Source: Anomalospiza imberbis
Lineage: Eukaryota; Chordata; Aves; Passeriformes; Viduidae
DNA length: 64,000 bases
Assembly: GCF_031753505.1 (NCBI RefSeq)
Contig: NW_027099862.1
Span: 62,001-126,000, forward strand
Reading direction: 5' to 3'
In this document: positions 36,701-48,200 of the stretch, in pieces
Layout: each line of letters starts with the position of its first letter
Position numbering within the stretch: the first letter of the stretch is position 1
The notes under the pieces: model-generated
What the model was told of the DNA's origin: nothing
What the model saw: only the letters and a program-made list of their open reading frames with translations
Databases searched by the model: none
Made by a program: the position numbers and the translations under genes

Positions 36701-37860
36701 GGGTTTCGGGGGGTTCGGGATTTGAGGGATTCAGGGGGTTTTGGGGTTCGGGATTTTTGGGGGATTCAGGGTTTTGGGGGGTTCGGGATTTGAGGGGTTC
36801 AGGGGGTTTTGGGGTTCAGGATTTTTGGGGATTCAGGGTTTCAGAGGCTTCAGGATTTGGGGGGGGTTCAGGGTTTTGGGGCTTCAGGGTTTTGGGGGTC
36901 TGGATTTGGGGGTTCAGGGTTTTGGGAGGTTTGGGTTTTTGGGGGGTTTAGGGGTTTTGGGGAGTAAGGAATTTAGGGGGATTCAGGGTTTCGGGGGGTT
37001 CGGGATTTGGGGGATTCAGGGGGTTTTGGGGTTCGGGATTTTGGGGGATTCAGGGTTTCGGGGAGGTTGGGATTTGGGGGGTTCAGGGGGTTTTGGGGTT
37101 CAGGATTTTTGGGGGTCTGGATTTGGGGGTTCAGGGTTTTGGGAGGTTTGGGTTTTTGGGGATTCAGGGATTTCGGAGGTTTGGGTTTTTGGGGGTTGAG
37201 ATTTTGGGGGGTTCAGGGGGTTTTGGGGTTCAGGAATTTTGGGGGATTCAGGGTTTCGGGGGGTTCGGGATTTGAGGGGTTCAGGGGGTTTTGGGGTTCA
37301 GGATTTTTGGGGATTCAGGGTTTCAGAGGCTTCAGGATTTGGGGGGGTTCAGGGTTTTGGGGCTTCAGGGTTTTGGGGGTCTGGATTTGGGGGTTCAGGG
37401 TTTTGGGAGGTTTGGATTTTTGGGGGGTTTAGGGGTTTTGGGGAGTAAGGAATTTTGGGGGATTCAGGGTTTCGGGGGGTTCGGGATTTGGGGGATTCAG
37501 GAGGTTTTGGGGTTCGGGATTTTGGGGGATTCAGGGTTTCGGGGAGGTTGGGATTTGGGGGGTTCAGGGGGTTTTGGGGTTCAGGATTTTGGGGGGGTTC
37601 AGGGTTTTTGGGGGTTCAGGATTTTGGGGGTTTAAGGGTTTTTGGGGGTTCGGGTTTTTGGGGGGTTCAGGATTTTGGGGGGGTTCAGGGGGTTTTGGGG
37701 GTTCAGGATTTTGGGGGGGTTAAGGATTTCGGGGGGTTCGGGTTTTGGGGGTTTTGGGGTTCGGGTTTTGGGGGGTTTAGGGTTTTGGTGGGTTAAGGGT
37801 TTTTGGGGGTTCAGGATTTTGGGGGGGTTCAGGGGTTTTTGGGGTTCGGGTTTTTGGGGG
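33733..37860. repeat. Minisatellite with 693-bp higher-order repeat
   Basis: Basic units of about 35-45 bp (GGATTCAGGGTTTCGGGG; GGGGTTCAGGATTTTTGGGG). About 34230-36990 is organised as four near-identical 693-bp super-units: identical 507-nt translations begin at 34366, 35059, 35752 and 36445. Flanks at 33733-34230 and 36990-37860 hold unordered units. Not coding: it is stop-free only because the unit is. Confidence 0.95.
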
Positions 37861-37869
37861 TCCGAACTC

Positions 37870-37995
37870 CCCGCGCAGCCTCGTGGGGGCGCTCGCGGTG
37901 CCGCCTCCCCATTGGCCGCCGGCTCCACCAATGGGCGCGCGAGGGGCGGGGCTCGGGCGGGCGCGGGAACCTCCGCTCGGAACCCCAGGGCGAGT
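37870..37995. promoter_or_regulatory. CpG-rich promoter-like island with CCAAT and GC boxes
   Basis: Short block dense in CG dinucleotides between two repeat arrays. ATTGG (inverted CCAAT) at 37911, CCAAT at 37928-37932 and GGGGCGGGGC at 37943-37952. The two boxes lie on opposite strands, as in divergent or NF-Y/Sp1-driven promoters. No gene start is recognisable on either side, so its target is unknown. Confidence 0.55.
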
Positions 37996-37999
37996 CCCG

Positions 38000-40240
38000 G
38001 TCCTGAGGGAAAAATCCCCTCCGTGAGGTGAAAAATGCTCTTTCTTGAGGTAAAATTTACCTCTTCTGAGGTAAAAACCCACTTGGCTGTGAGGGTAAAA
38101 CCTTCCCCCCCTTTGGTAAAACACCCCCTTTCCGGAGGTAAAATTTCCCTGTTCTAAGATGTGACATGTTGTTTCATGAGATAAACCCCCATTCTGTGAG
38201 GTAAAAATTTATCTTTCTGAGGTAAAAATCCACTTTTCTGAGGTAAAACGCCCCTTTCATATAGAGAACAATGTTTTTTTCATGAGGTAAAACCCTCTTT
38301 AAGTGAGTTAAATTTTACATTTCTGAGGCAAAATCTGCCGCCCTGAGGCAGATGAAAAAGGTTGAAAAGTTCTTTTTTTGTGGTAAAACTGTCTTCCATG
38401 AGGTAAAACATGTCCCTTTCTTGAGTTAAACCCCTCATTTGAGGTAGAGTTCACCTTTCCTGAGATAAAAACCCCCTTTCTGAAGGGAACGCTTTCATGA
38501 GATACAAACCCTCTTCAGTGAGTGAGGTAAAATTTCCATTTCCTGAGGTAAAGTCCCCCCTTCCTGAGGGAAGAAATGCTTTTTCCTAAGGTAAAACCCT
38601 CTTCTGTGAGGTAAAAGTTACTTTTCCTGAGGGAAAATCCACTTTTGTGATGTAGAACACCCCTTCCCTGAGGTAAAATCCCCCTTTCTGGGGTGTGAAA
38701 TGTTCTTTTGTGAGGCAAAATTTATCTTTTGTTGGGTAAAACCCCCTTTTCTGAGGTAAAATTCCCCTCCTTGAGGGGAAAAATGCTTTCTTGCAGTTAA
38801 ACCCTGTTTCATGGGGTAAATTTTACTCTTCCTGAAGTAAAACATTGACCTTTCTTCAGGTAAAACCTTTGTCTCTGAGGTAAAATTTACGTTTCCTGAG
38901 GTAAAATCCTCCTCTCTCAGGTAAGACCCCTCTTGTGAGGTAAAATTCACTTTTTCTCAGATTAAAAAAAGTCCTTTTTTCTGGTTTAAAACTCCGCTCT
39001 GTGAAGTAAAATCTCCCTCTGTGTTAATTCCTCTATTTGCAGTAGAACTCCCTTGCTCGAGGTAAATTCTGCTTTTTTGGAGATAAAACCCTCCTTTTTG
39101 AGGTAAAATCTTTCCTGAAATAAAATCCCCATTTCCTCTTTCAAACACCTCCTTTGTAATGTAAAATTTACCTTTTCTGAGGTGATAAAATCCCTTCTCT
39201 TGATGTAAAATCCTTTTTTTTTTTCTTTTTGGCAGTCCCTCCTTTTTGGGTGTAAATCTCGCTTTTCCTGAGGCAAAACTCCTTTTTTTTTTTTTTTTTT
39301 GAGGGGAAAACGCCTCCTTTTCTTGGAGTAAAAACTTCTTTTTTAGGCAAAAACTTCTATAAAGGATTTTTTTGCGGTAATTATCCCTTTTCAAGAGGGA
39401 ATATTCCTTTTTGAGAACAATTCCCCCATCCCCAGGAGGTAAGTGTCTCCTTTCCTGAGATAAAACTCCTAAATTTTTTTGAGGGGAAAAATTCCTTTTT
39501 GGAGTAAAAACTTCCTTTTTGAGAAGAAACACAAATTTTTTTTTCTTAAATGTCCCTTTTCCTGAAATAAAAACCTCCTTTTTGAGGCTATTTCCCTCCC
39601 CACTCCTCCCCGATGTGAATATACCTTTTCCAGTGGAAAACAACACATTTTAAGAAAATTATTTTTCCACCCTTATAAAAGTTTTCTTTTAGGGATTATT
39701 TTTGTAGGTTGCTTTGTTTTCTTTGAGGGAAACCCTCTCTTTATTGAGTAAAACCTTTAATTTTTTTGAGGTAAACATCCCTTTTCCTGAGGAAATCCTC
39801 TGAGCAGCAAATTTAAGGCAAATAACCTTTTACTAGAGGAAAACACCTATTTTTTTTTCTGAGGCAAAACCCTTCTTTTTTATAAATCCTTTTTTTTTTT
39901 CTTGACACAACGCCCTCATTTTTCTAAATTGAGGCAAAATCCCTATTCTTTTTTTCTTTTTTTGAGCGAAAACATCCTTTTCGAGGAAGAAAGTAGTTGA
40001 TTTGGGGATGTGTTTGGTTTTGGGTGTGTTTTTTGAGGAAAAAACTTTTTGAGGTAAATACCCCTCTTTCTGAGGAAAAATTTCATTTTCTGATGATACT
40101 TGTCCCTCCACCTTTAACGCGGTTCCAGACGAAGAAAATTCCTTTTTTTTATTTTTTGAGGAACCCTCCCTTTCCCTTAGGAAAACACGGTTTGGTTATT
40201 TTGAAGGAAAACACACTTACTGTTTTTTAGTAAAAACTTC
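38000..40240. repeat. AT-richer GAGGTAAAA array
   Basis: Degenerate units of about 20-40 bp with a CTGAGGTAAAA core, e.g. near 38048, 38068, 38136, 38198, 38217 and many more, with long T runs at 39215-39300 and 39840-39960. Clearly lower GC than the rest of the window. No exon or RNA gene seen. Confidence 0.9.
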
Positions 40241-41870
40241 CTTTTTTTGAGGCAAATACTCCTTTTCCTGAGGGAAAAACCCCACCTTTTTCAGGAAAAA
40301 ACCCATCCGTGAGGGAAATACCCCTTTTCCAGAAGAAAACCCTCCTTGTGTGAGGAAGAAAATCAAAACCTTTCTGATAAAAATCCCTTTTTTTTCCTGA
40401 GGTAACATTGCCCTCACGAGGTGTCAGGTTTTAGAGCCTTGAGGGAGATACCCCTTATCCTGAGGGAAAAAAACCCACCTTTTTCAGGAGAAAACCCATC
40501 CGTGAGGCAAATACCCCTTTTCCAGAGGAAAACCCTCCTTGTGTGAGGAAGAAAATCAAAACTTTTTTGATAAAAATCCCTTTTTTTTCCTGAGGTAACA
40601 TTGCCCCCACAAGGTTCTGCGGTGCTGGGTTGTAGAGCTGGCCTTGCGCCCCGGGGTTTTAGAGCCTTGAGGGAAATACCCCTTATCCTGAGGGAAAAAA
40701 AACCCACCTTTTTCAGGAGAAAACCCATCCATGAGGCAAATACCCCTTTTCCAGAGGAAAACCCTCCTTGTGTGAGGAAGAAAATCAAAACTTTTTTGAT
40801 AAAAATCCCTTTTTTTCCTGAGGTATCATTGCCTCCACAGGGTCCCGCGGTGCCGGGTTGCAGAGCCGGCCTTGCGCCCCGGGGTTTTAGAGCCTTGAGG
40901 GAAATACCCCTTATCCTGAGGGAAAAACCCCACCTTTTTCAGGAGAAAACCCATCCGTGAGGCAAATACCCCTTTTCCAGAAGAAAACCCTCCTTGTGTG
41001 AGGAAGAAAATCAAAACCTTTCTGATAAAAATCCCGTTTTTTCCTGAGGTAACATTGCCCTCACGAGGTGTCAGGTTTTAGAGCCTTGAGGGAAATACCC
41101 CTTATCCTGAGGGAAAAAACCCCGCCTTTTTCAGGAAAAAACCCATCCATGAGGGAAATACCCCTTTTCCAGAGGAAAACCCTCCTTGTGTGAGGAAGAA
41201 AATCAAAACCTTTTTGATAAAAATCCCTTTTTTTTCCTGAGGTAACATTGCCCCCACAGGGTCCCGCAGTGCCGGGTTGCAGAGCCGGCCTTGCGCCCCG
41301 GGGTTTTAGAGCCTTGAGGGAAATACCCCTTATCCTGAGGGAAAAACCCCACCTTTTTCAGGAAAAAAACCCATCCGTGAGGGAAATACCCCTTTTCCAG
41401 AGGAAAACCCTCCTTGTGTGAGGAAGAAAATCAAAACCTTTCTGATAAAAATCCCTTTTTTTTCCTGAGGTAACATTGCCCTCACGAGGTGTCAGGTTTT
41501 AGAGCCTTGAGGGAAATACCCCTTATCCTGAGGGAAAAACCCCACCTTTTTCAGGAAAAAACCCATCTGTGAGGCAAATACCCCTTTTCCAGAGGAAAAC
41601 CCTCCTTGTGTGAGGAAGAAAATCAAAACCTTTTTGATAAAAATCCCGTTTTTTCCTGAGGTAACATTGCCCTCACGAGGTGTCAGGTTCTAGAGCCTTG
41701 AGGGAAATACCCCTTATCCTGAGGGAAAAAAACCCACCTTTTTCAGGAGAAAACCCATCCGTGAGGCAAATACCCCTTTTCCAGAGGAAAACCCTCCTTG
41801 TGTGAGGAAGAAAATCAAAACCTTTTTGATAAAAATCCCTTTTTTTCCTGAGGTAACATTGCCCCCACAA
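40241..41870. repeat. 193/228-bp satellite
   Basis: Eight copies marked by TGATAAAAATCCC at about 40375, 40568, 40798, 41023, 41215, 41441, 41635 and 41828. Spacing is about 193 or about 228 bp. The longer form carries an extra GGTGCCGGGTTGCAGAGCCG-type segment that resembles the CACNA1F stop-codon edge. Confidence 0.93.
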
Positions 41871-41963
41871 GGTTCGGCCTTGGTGCCGGGTTCTAGAGCC
41901 GGCCCGTTCAGCCCGCGGTGCCGGGTTCTAGAGCCAGCCCTCCCGGCCCCGTTGTGCCGGGTT
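41871..41963 (-). repeat. Tandem copies of the CACNA1F stop-codon edge
   Basis: GTGCCGGGTTCTAGA occurs at about 41882, 41919 and 41953. In the last copy CTA (41964-41966) is the reverse complement of the real stop TAG. The other two repeat the stop and first UTR bases in the 3' UTR. Confidence 0.88.
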
Positions 41964-42203
41964 CTAGACCCCGCCGGCCCAGCCCATCTCGTCCGCCAGC
42001 TCCTCCTCCGCCGGCGGCCGCAGCGGTTCCTCGTCGCTGTAGACGGCGGGCGCGGGCGGGGCGCGGCGCCGGGTCAGCAGGTCGGCGGCCGCGCTCTCCA
42101 TCTCGTCCATCGTCATGTCGCACGCGTCCGCGATCTCGCGCTTGGCCACCGCCACGAACTTGGGGTCGCGGGCGAACAGCCCCAGCCCCTCCGAGATCAG
42201 CAC
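41964..42203 (-). CDS. CACNA1F: CACNA1F exon 43: C-terminal inhibitory domain and stop
   Basis: VLISEGLGLFARDPKFVAVA, KREIADACDMTMDEMESAAA, DLLTRRRAPPAPAVYSDEEP, EEELADEMGWAGGV, stop TAG at 41964-41966. This is the helical distal region (ICDI/CTM) that blocks calcium-dependent inactivation in Cav1.4. The last six residues differ from mammals. Confidence 0.95.
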   Translation of the reverse strand: MLISEGLGLFARDPKFVAVAKREIADACDMTMDEMESAAADLLTRRRAPPAPAVYSDEEPLRPPAEEELADEMGWAGGV

Positions 42204-45200
42204 CTGGGTTGAGGGGGGAGGCGCTGGCACCGGCACCGGAGGCGTGCCCGTGTGCCCCTTCCTTACTCACTGCCTCCACCCGGCTGCTGGCCAAACCATG
42301 AGGTGTCCCCAGTGTCCCCCCACTAATGGCCTCCCCCACGGCTGAGCCGTGTCACTCCATGTGCCCCCTACGTCCCCCCAACTCACGGCCTCCACCAGGC
42401 TGTCGGCCGAGCCTCGGGCCAGGGCATCGTGGGGCCCGCAGGGCCGCAGGCGCAGCGGCGCGGGGGGGAACCAGCGGTTGAGGGGGGGCAGGCTGCCCCC
42501 CGCCGCCGGAGCCCCCTCCACCAGGATGAGGGGCGCGTACAGAACGTGCCCGCGGGCCGGGGCCGCCCAGGCCTGCGAGGAGCCCCCCAAGCGCCAGGTC
42601 TCGGAGCTGCCGTAGCCCTGGGGGCGAGAGGGGGTCAGTGCGGGGGTGACGCTGTCAGAGTGTCCCCCCCCCCCTCGTCTGTCTGCTCCATCTCCAGCAG
42701 TACCTGCGGGCGGGCGGGGCCGGGCGGGCCCGAGGGGTTGTACGTGCCCGGGATGGGCTCGTCTTCGCAGCTACCCTGGCGTCGCAGGCACTGGATGGTG
42801 AAGGAGGGCTTCCGGCCTGGGGGGCAGCGGGCAGGGTCAGGCCCCGGCCAGGAACCCTCCGGGAAACCGAGCACGGTCACCCACCCTGGCCAGGGACCCT
42901 CTGGACTACCGGGGGGCACCAGGCAGGGTCACTTCCCCTGGCCAGGGCACCGGGCAGAGTCACCCCCAAGCCAGGGACCCTCTGGACTACCGGGGGGCAC
43001 CAGGCAGGGTCACTTCCCCTGGCCAGGGCACCGGGCAGAGTCACCCCCAAGCCAGGGACCCTCTGGGATACCGGGGGGCACCGGGCAAGGTCACTTCCCC
43101 GGGTAGAGTCATCCCCTCAGCCAGGGACCCTCAGGGGCACCGGGCAGGAGCCCTCTGGGCAATCGGAGGGCACCGGGCAGAGTCACCACCGGCTTTAGGA
43201 ACCTTCTGGGGCACCTGGGGGCACGGGAGGGGTCAGCCCCCCCTATCAGGGACCCTTCCGAGGCCACGGCGGGACACCACCCTCCCCATCGGGGCACCAC
43301 GTAGGGTCATCTCCCCCCGCCATCAGCCCCAGGGACCTCCCCGGGCTACCGGGGAACCGTCCCGGGCTACGGCGGAGGGCTCGGTCAGCGCCGCCGGGTG
43401 CGATCACGGAGGGTCCCAATGGAGGTCCCGGCCCCTCCTTTGCCCCCCGGCCCCCTTTCCCGGCCCCGCCGTACCCGCGGGGGTGGGAGGCAGGAGCCGG
43501 CGCCGTTTCAGTTGCTGCCCCTCGCGAGCGCCGCTGCCGAGCGCGAAGTGCCGGGGGGGCAGCGGCAGCGACCCCCCCCGGGGCAGCTCCGCCGCCCAGC
43601 GCGGGGGTCCCGGTGCCCTGGGGGGAACAAGGCGGGTCAGTCGGGGCTGGGAACATTCCCTGGGACACCTCCCAGCGCGGGGCCAGGGGGTGACAGGATC
43701 ACTCCCTCCTAGGACAGGTCCCTCCAGTGCTCCCTCCCCAGTTTACACGCCGGGGGTCCCGGCAGCCTGGCACTGGAACAGCGTCAGGGCAGACGGGACC
43801 CCCCTGCCCAGCTGCAGGGACCTCTCCAGATGGGGTTCTCCCCCAGAGACTCGGGGGTCGCGGTACCTGTCCCCCACCCAGCGGCGCCGGGGCGGTGCCG
43901 AGCTCTCCAGGTCCTCGTCGTGGCTGATGTCCCCCGGGTCCCCTCCCGGCTCCTCCACGTCCTCGGCGGGGGCTTCCTCGTCCTGGTCCCCCGCGTCGGA
44001 GCGCCGCCTGCACACAGGGCCATGGGCATCCCCCGTCCTCCCCGGGAACCCCCGCCCCGTGTCGGGGTGTCCCCAGCCCCCCCGTACCTGCCGTGGGAGG
44101 GGGGCGCGGGGTCCTCCCCTTCGGTGGGAGCGGGGCTGGGGACGGGGGGCGGCTCCGAGAGCAGGGGGGAGCCGGGGGCGGAGCCGTAGAGCGTCTCGGG
44201 GGCCTGCGGAGAGAGGCGGGTCGGTGAGCGCGGCCACGGCACAGGTGTAGACATTCGGTGTAGATTTTGGACAGGTGTGGCCGGTGGGCATGGCCACAGG
44301 ACAGGTGTGGCCATTTGGTGTGGATTTTGGACAGCTGTGACCGGTGGGCGTGGCCGTGGGACAGGTCATTTGGTATGGATTTTGGACAGGTGTGGCCGGT
44401 GGGCGTGGCCGTGGGACAGGTCATTTGGTATGGATTTTGGACAGGTGTGGCCGGTGGGCGTGGCCGTGGGACAGGTCATTTGGTATGGATTTTGGACAGG
44501 TGTGGCCGGTGGGCGTGGCCGTGGGACAGGTCATTTGGTATGGATTTTGGACAGGTGTGGCCGGTGGGCATGGCCACAGGACAGGTGTGGCCATTTGGTG
44601 TGGCTTTGGGGCAGGTGTAGCCTGTGGGCATGGCCAGGGTGGGACAGGTGAGGCTGGTGGGTGTGACCAGTGGGCGTGGCCAATGGAAAGGTGTGGTCGG
44701 TGGGCGTGGCTCACTGCGTAGGTGAGTGGCTCCTCCGAAGGGGCATCCCCGCCCTCGTCCCCCTCCAGGTCACTCAGTGCCCGGCGCATCTCAGGGCCCA
44801 GCGCCTGCAGCGTCTGCAGCCCGGCCTGGGGGGACACAGGAGGGTCAGGGGGGTCACCTGGTGACACCTGGGACCCCCAGCCCCGCCCCGGGGGGGAGGG
44901 TCGCACCTGCAGCGCACACTCGTTGCTGGGTCCTGCACTGGCGCCCAGCATCCCCCGCTCCTTCCGCCGCCGGAACTTGCGGAAATAGTCCTGGATCAGG
45001 AAGGTGGCGTAGAACTTCCCGACGGTGACCTCCTCCTCTGGGGGGCACGGAGGGTCAGGGGGCAGCCAGGGGTCTGAGGGGACAGGGGAGGGGACACGGC
45101 CCTCACACACCCTCAGGCGGGGGGATGACCTCGTCCAGCAGCTTCGGCTTCGTCCTCTTCCAGATCTTCTTCACCACAGCCCGAAGCTCCTTGTTGGCCA

Positions 45201-48200
45201 CATCCAGGTTCCCTGCAGGGAGGGGGGACACACAGCCATGACTGTCACCCCCTGCTGTCCCCTGCCCCCTCCAGACCCTCCCAGCTCCCCACCTTCCGTC
45301 TTGATCTTGAGGGAGGTGCGGACCAGAGCGAAGAGTGTCGCATTGAAGGTGACGGTCCCGTCCGAGTTGAGGGGCATGTTCATGGCCACCAGGCGCTGGG
45401 CACGAGACAAGAGGGGGGTGAATCGGGGTGGCTCCCCCAGGACCACCCCAAATCCCCCCAGGACCCTCCGCAGACCTTGCAGGCCACACGGTGTGGGCAG
45501 AGCTTCCCAAAGCCCAGCGGGGGCTGGATCCGGCGCAGCAGCGTCACCACGTCCAGGTGCTTGATGCGGCCCCTGGGGAGGGGGGACAGGAGGTCACGGG
45601 TGGTCCGGCCACCTGGCCTCCCCCCAGCTGAGGACAAGGGGACAGTTACACACTTGGCCGCGGGGTCATACTCGGACCACACGCGCTTGAACTCGTCCAG
45701 GTGGTGCGGGCCCAGGATGGACCAGTCGCGTGTCAGGTAATCAAAGTTGTCCATGATCACAGCCACGAACAGGTTGATGATCTGGGGGGGGTCAAGGTGG
45801 GGGTCAGGATGCCCATAGGGGTCCTGAGAGGTGTGGGGCAGTGCTGGGGCTGTGGGGCAGGGCCATGGGGCAGGTTCTGTGTCTCACCAGGAAGGCGCAG
45901 AGCATGAAGAAGCTGATGAAATAGGCGATGGCGAAGTTGCTGCCACAGGTGAACTCTTCCCCCGGGCCCGCGTCCGACTCGGGGTCGCAGCGCTTGCCTG
46001 GCAGGCTGGCCAGCATGATCTCCTGCCACGCCTCCCCCGTGGCACACCTGCACCCCACAGGACACACCTGCACCCCTGGGGCACACCTGTACCCCTGGGG
46101 CAGATCTGTAACCCCCTTAAGGATTCACTGAGAGGAAGCTCCGAAGTCCCATGAGAAGCCCAGAGCCCCTGAGCCCACCAGAGCCCCCCCAGGCCCCCGT
46201 TCCCACCTGAAGAGCAGCAGCACGGCCTGGGGGAAGGTCTGGAAGTTGTTGTTGCGGTTGATCTGGGTCCCGTCCTGCAATGCCACCTTCCCAAAGGTCT
46301 GGGGGATACAGAGGGGGCCTGGGTGGCCGGGGGCTTACAGGAGACCACCCCCCACATCCCTCACGTCCCCCCAGGACCCCTCACCTCCTCCAGGCCCCTC
46401 ACCTGCATCCCAATGACGGCGTAGATGAAGAAGATCATGGCAATGAGCAGAGCGACGTAGGGCAGGGCCTGGGGACAGAGCGGGGGTGAGGGGGTGCTGG
46501 GGGGTCCCCCCTCCATGTCCCCTTTCCCCTGTGTCCCCCACCATGTCCCCCACATCCCACCTGGAAGGACTTGACGAAGGTCCAGAGCAGGGTGCGGATG
46601 CCCTCGCCCTTGGAGAGCAGCTTCACCAACCGCATCACGCGGAAGAGCCGGAAGAAGGTGATGGAGATGCGGGAACTGTCCTCCGAGCTCTACGGGGAGG
46701 GGGGTCAGGGGCATCCCAAAACCCCTGCACAGCCCCCCCAAAAATCCTCCAGCTGGGAATACCTCCCCGTACCTCACCAACGTGCCCCCCGTTCTGTGAC
46801 AGGCAGATGGGACGATGGAGATGGAGATGATGGAGATGAAAATGATGAAGATGATGGAGATGGAAATGATGGACATGATGGAGACAGACAGATGGACATG
46901 AGGACATGGACGGAGGGAAACCCAGACATCCAGGACTGCCCCAAAACACCAGCCTCCCCTGAGCCAGGGGACAAGGAGGGCGACTCACGTTGACCTCGGT
47001 GACAGCGATGTCCACCACGCTGCCCACCACGATGAGGGCATCGAAGGTGTTCCAGGCATCGCAGAAGTAATGCTGGGGTGGGGGGGGGGAGGTGGTGAGG
47101 ACCCCCTGTCCTGTGACCCCCACCTTGTGACAGCCCCCTCCCTTGTGTGACCCCCCACGCTGCGACACTCCTCCGGCGTACCCGGGGTTTGAAAGCGATG
47201 ATCTTGAGCACCATCTCCACGGTGAAGAGCCCCGTGAACACCATGTTGAGCAGGTCCATCACGTAGTTGAAGGGCTTGGACTGCTCGTAGTGCTGGGGGG
47301 GGACACGGGGGTCTGGCACTGTCCCCTCTGTGACCCTCTGTCCCCCCAGGTGTCCCCCCCCACCTGCACGGCCAGGGCGATGGTGTTGAGCAGGATGAGG
47401 ACGAACATGATGTACTCGAAGGCGGTGGAGTTGACCATGGCCCACACGCGGTACTGGGTGCGGTTCTTGGGGATGTAACGGCGCAGCGGCTGCGCCTTCA
47501 GCGCGTACTCCACACACTGCCGCTGCGGGGACAGGGGACGGTGTGGGGACAGCGTGAGGACAGCGTGGGGACACGGCCACCCCACTGCCACCCCACACAC
47601 TGCCGCTGCGGGGACAGGGGACAGCGTGGGGACAGCGTGGGGACACAGTGACCCCACTGCCACCCCACACACTGCCGCTGCGGGGACGGGACAGCGTGAG
47701 GACACAGCCACCCCACTGCCACCCCACACACTGCCGCTGCGGGGACGGGGGACAGTGTGGGGACAGCGTGGGGACACAGCGACCCCATTGCCACCCCACA
47801 CACTGCCGCTGCAGGGACGGGACAGCGTGGGGACAGCGTGGGGACACAGTGACCCCACTGCCACCCCACACACTGCCACTGCGGGGACAGGGGACAGTGT
47901 GGGGACAGCGTGAGGACACAGCGACCCCATTGCCACCCCACACACTGCCGCTGCAGGGACAGGGGACAGTGTGGGGACAGCGTGGGGACACAGCGACCCC
48001 ATTGCCACCCCACACACTGCCGCTGCAGGGACAAGGAGGCAGTGTGGGTACAGCGTGGGGACACAGCGACCCCATTGCCACCCCGCACACTGCCGCTGCG
48101 GGGACAAGGAGGCAGTGTGGGGACAGTGTGGGGACACAGTGACGCCACTGCCACCCCACACACTGCTGCTGCGGGGACAGGGGACAGCGTGGGGACAGCG

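Noticed and set aside
33733..37860. Possible repeat-rich protein (G-F-R-V-F-G-G-L-G-F-W)
   Set aside because: The frame is open only because the G/T-rich unit lacks stops. No splice sites, promoter or unique sequence support a gene; it is better explained as a higher-order minisatellite.
39215..39300. Retrogene poly(A) tail suggested by T runs
   Set aside because: No coding similarity or target-site duplication nearby; the T runs occur inside the degenerate GAGGTAAA array.
40241..41870. CRISPR-like regular repeats
   Set aside because: Adjacent units are similar throughout their length with no unique spacers, and the genome is a vertebrate's; this is a tandem satellite.
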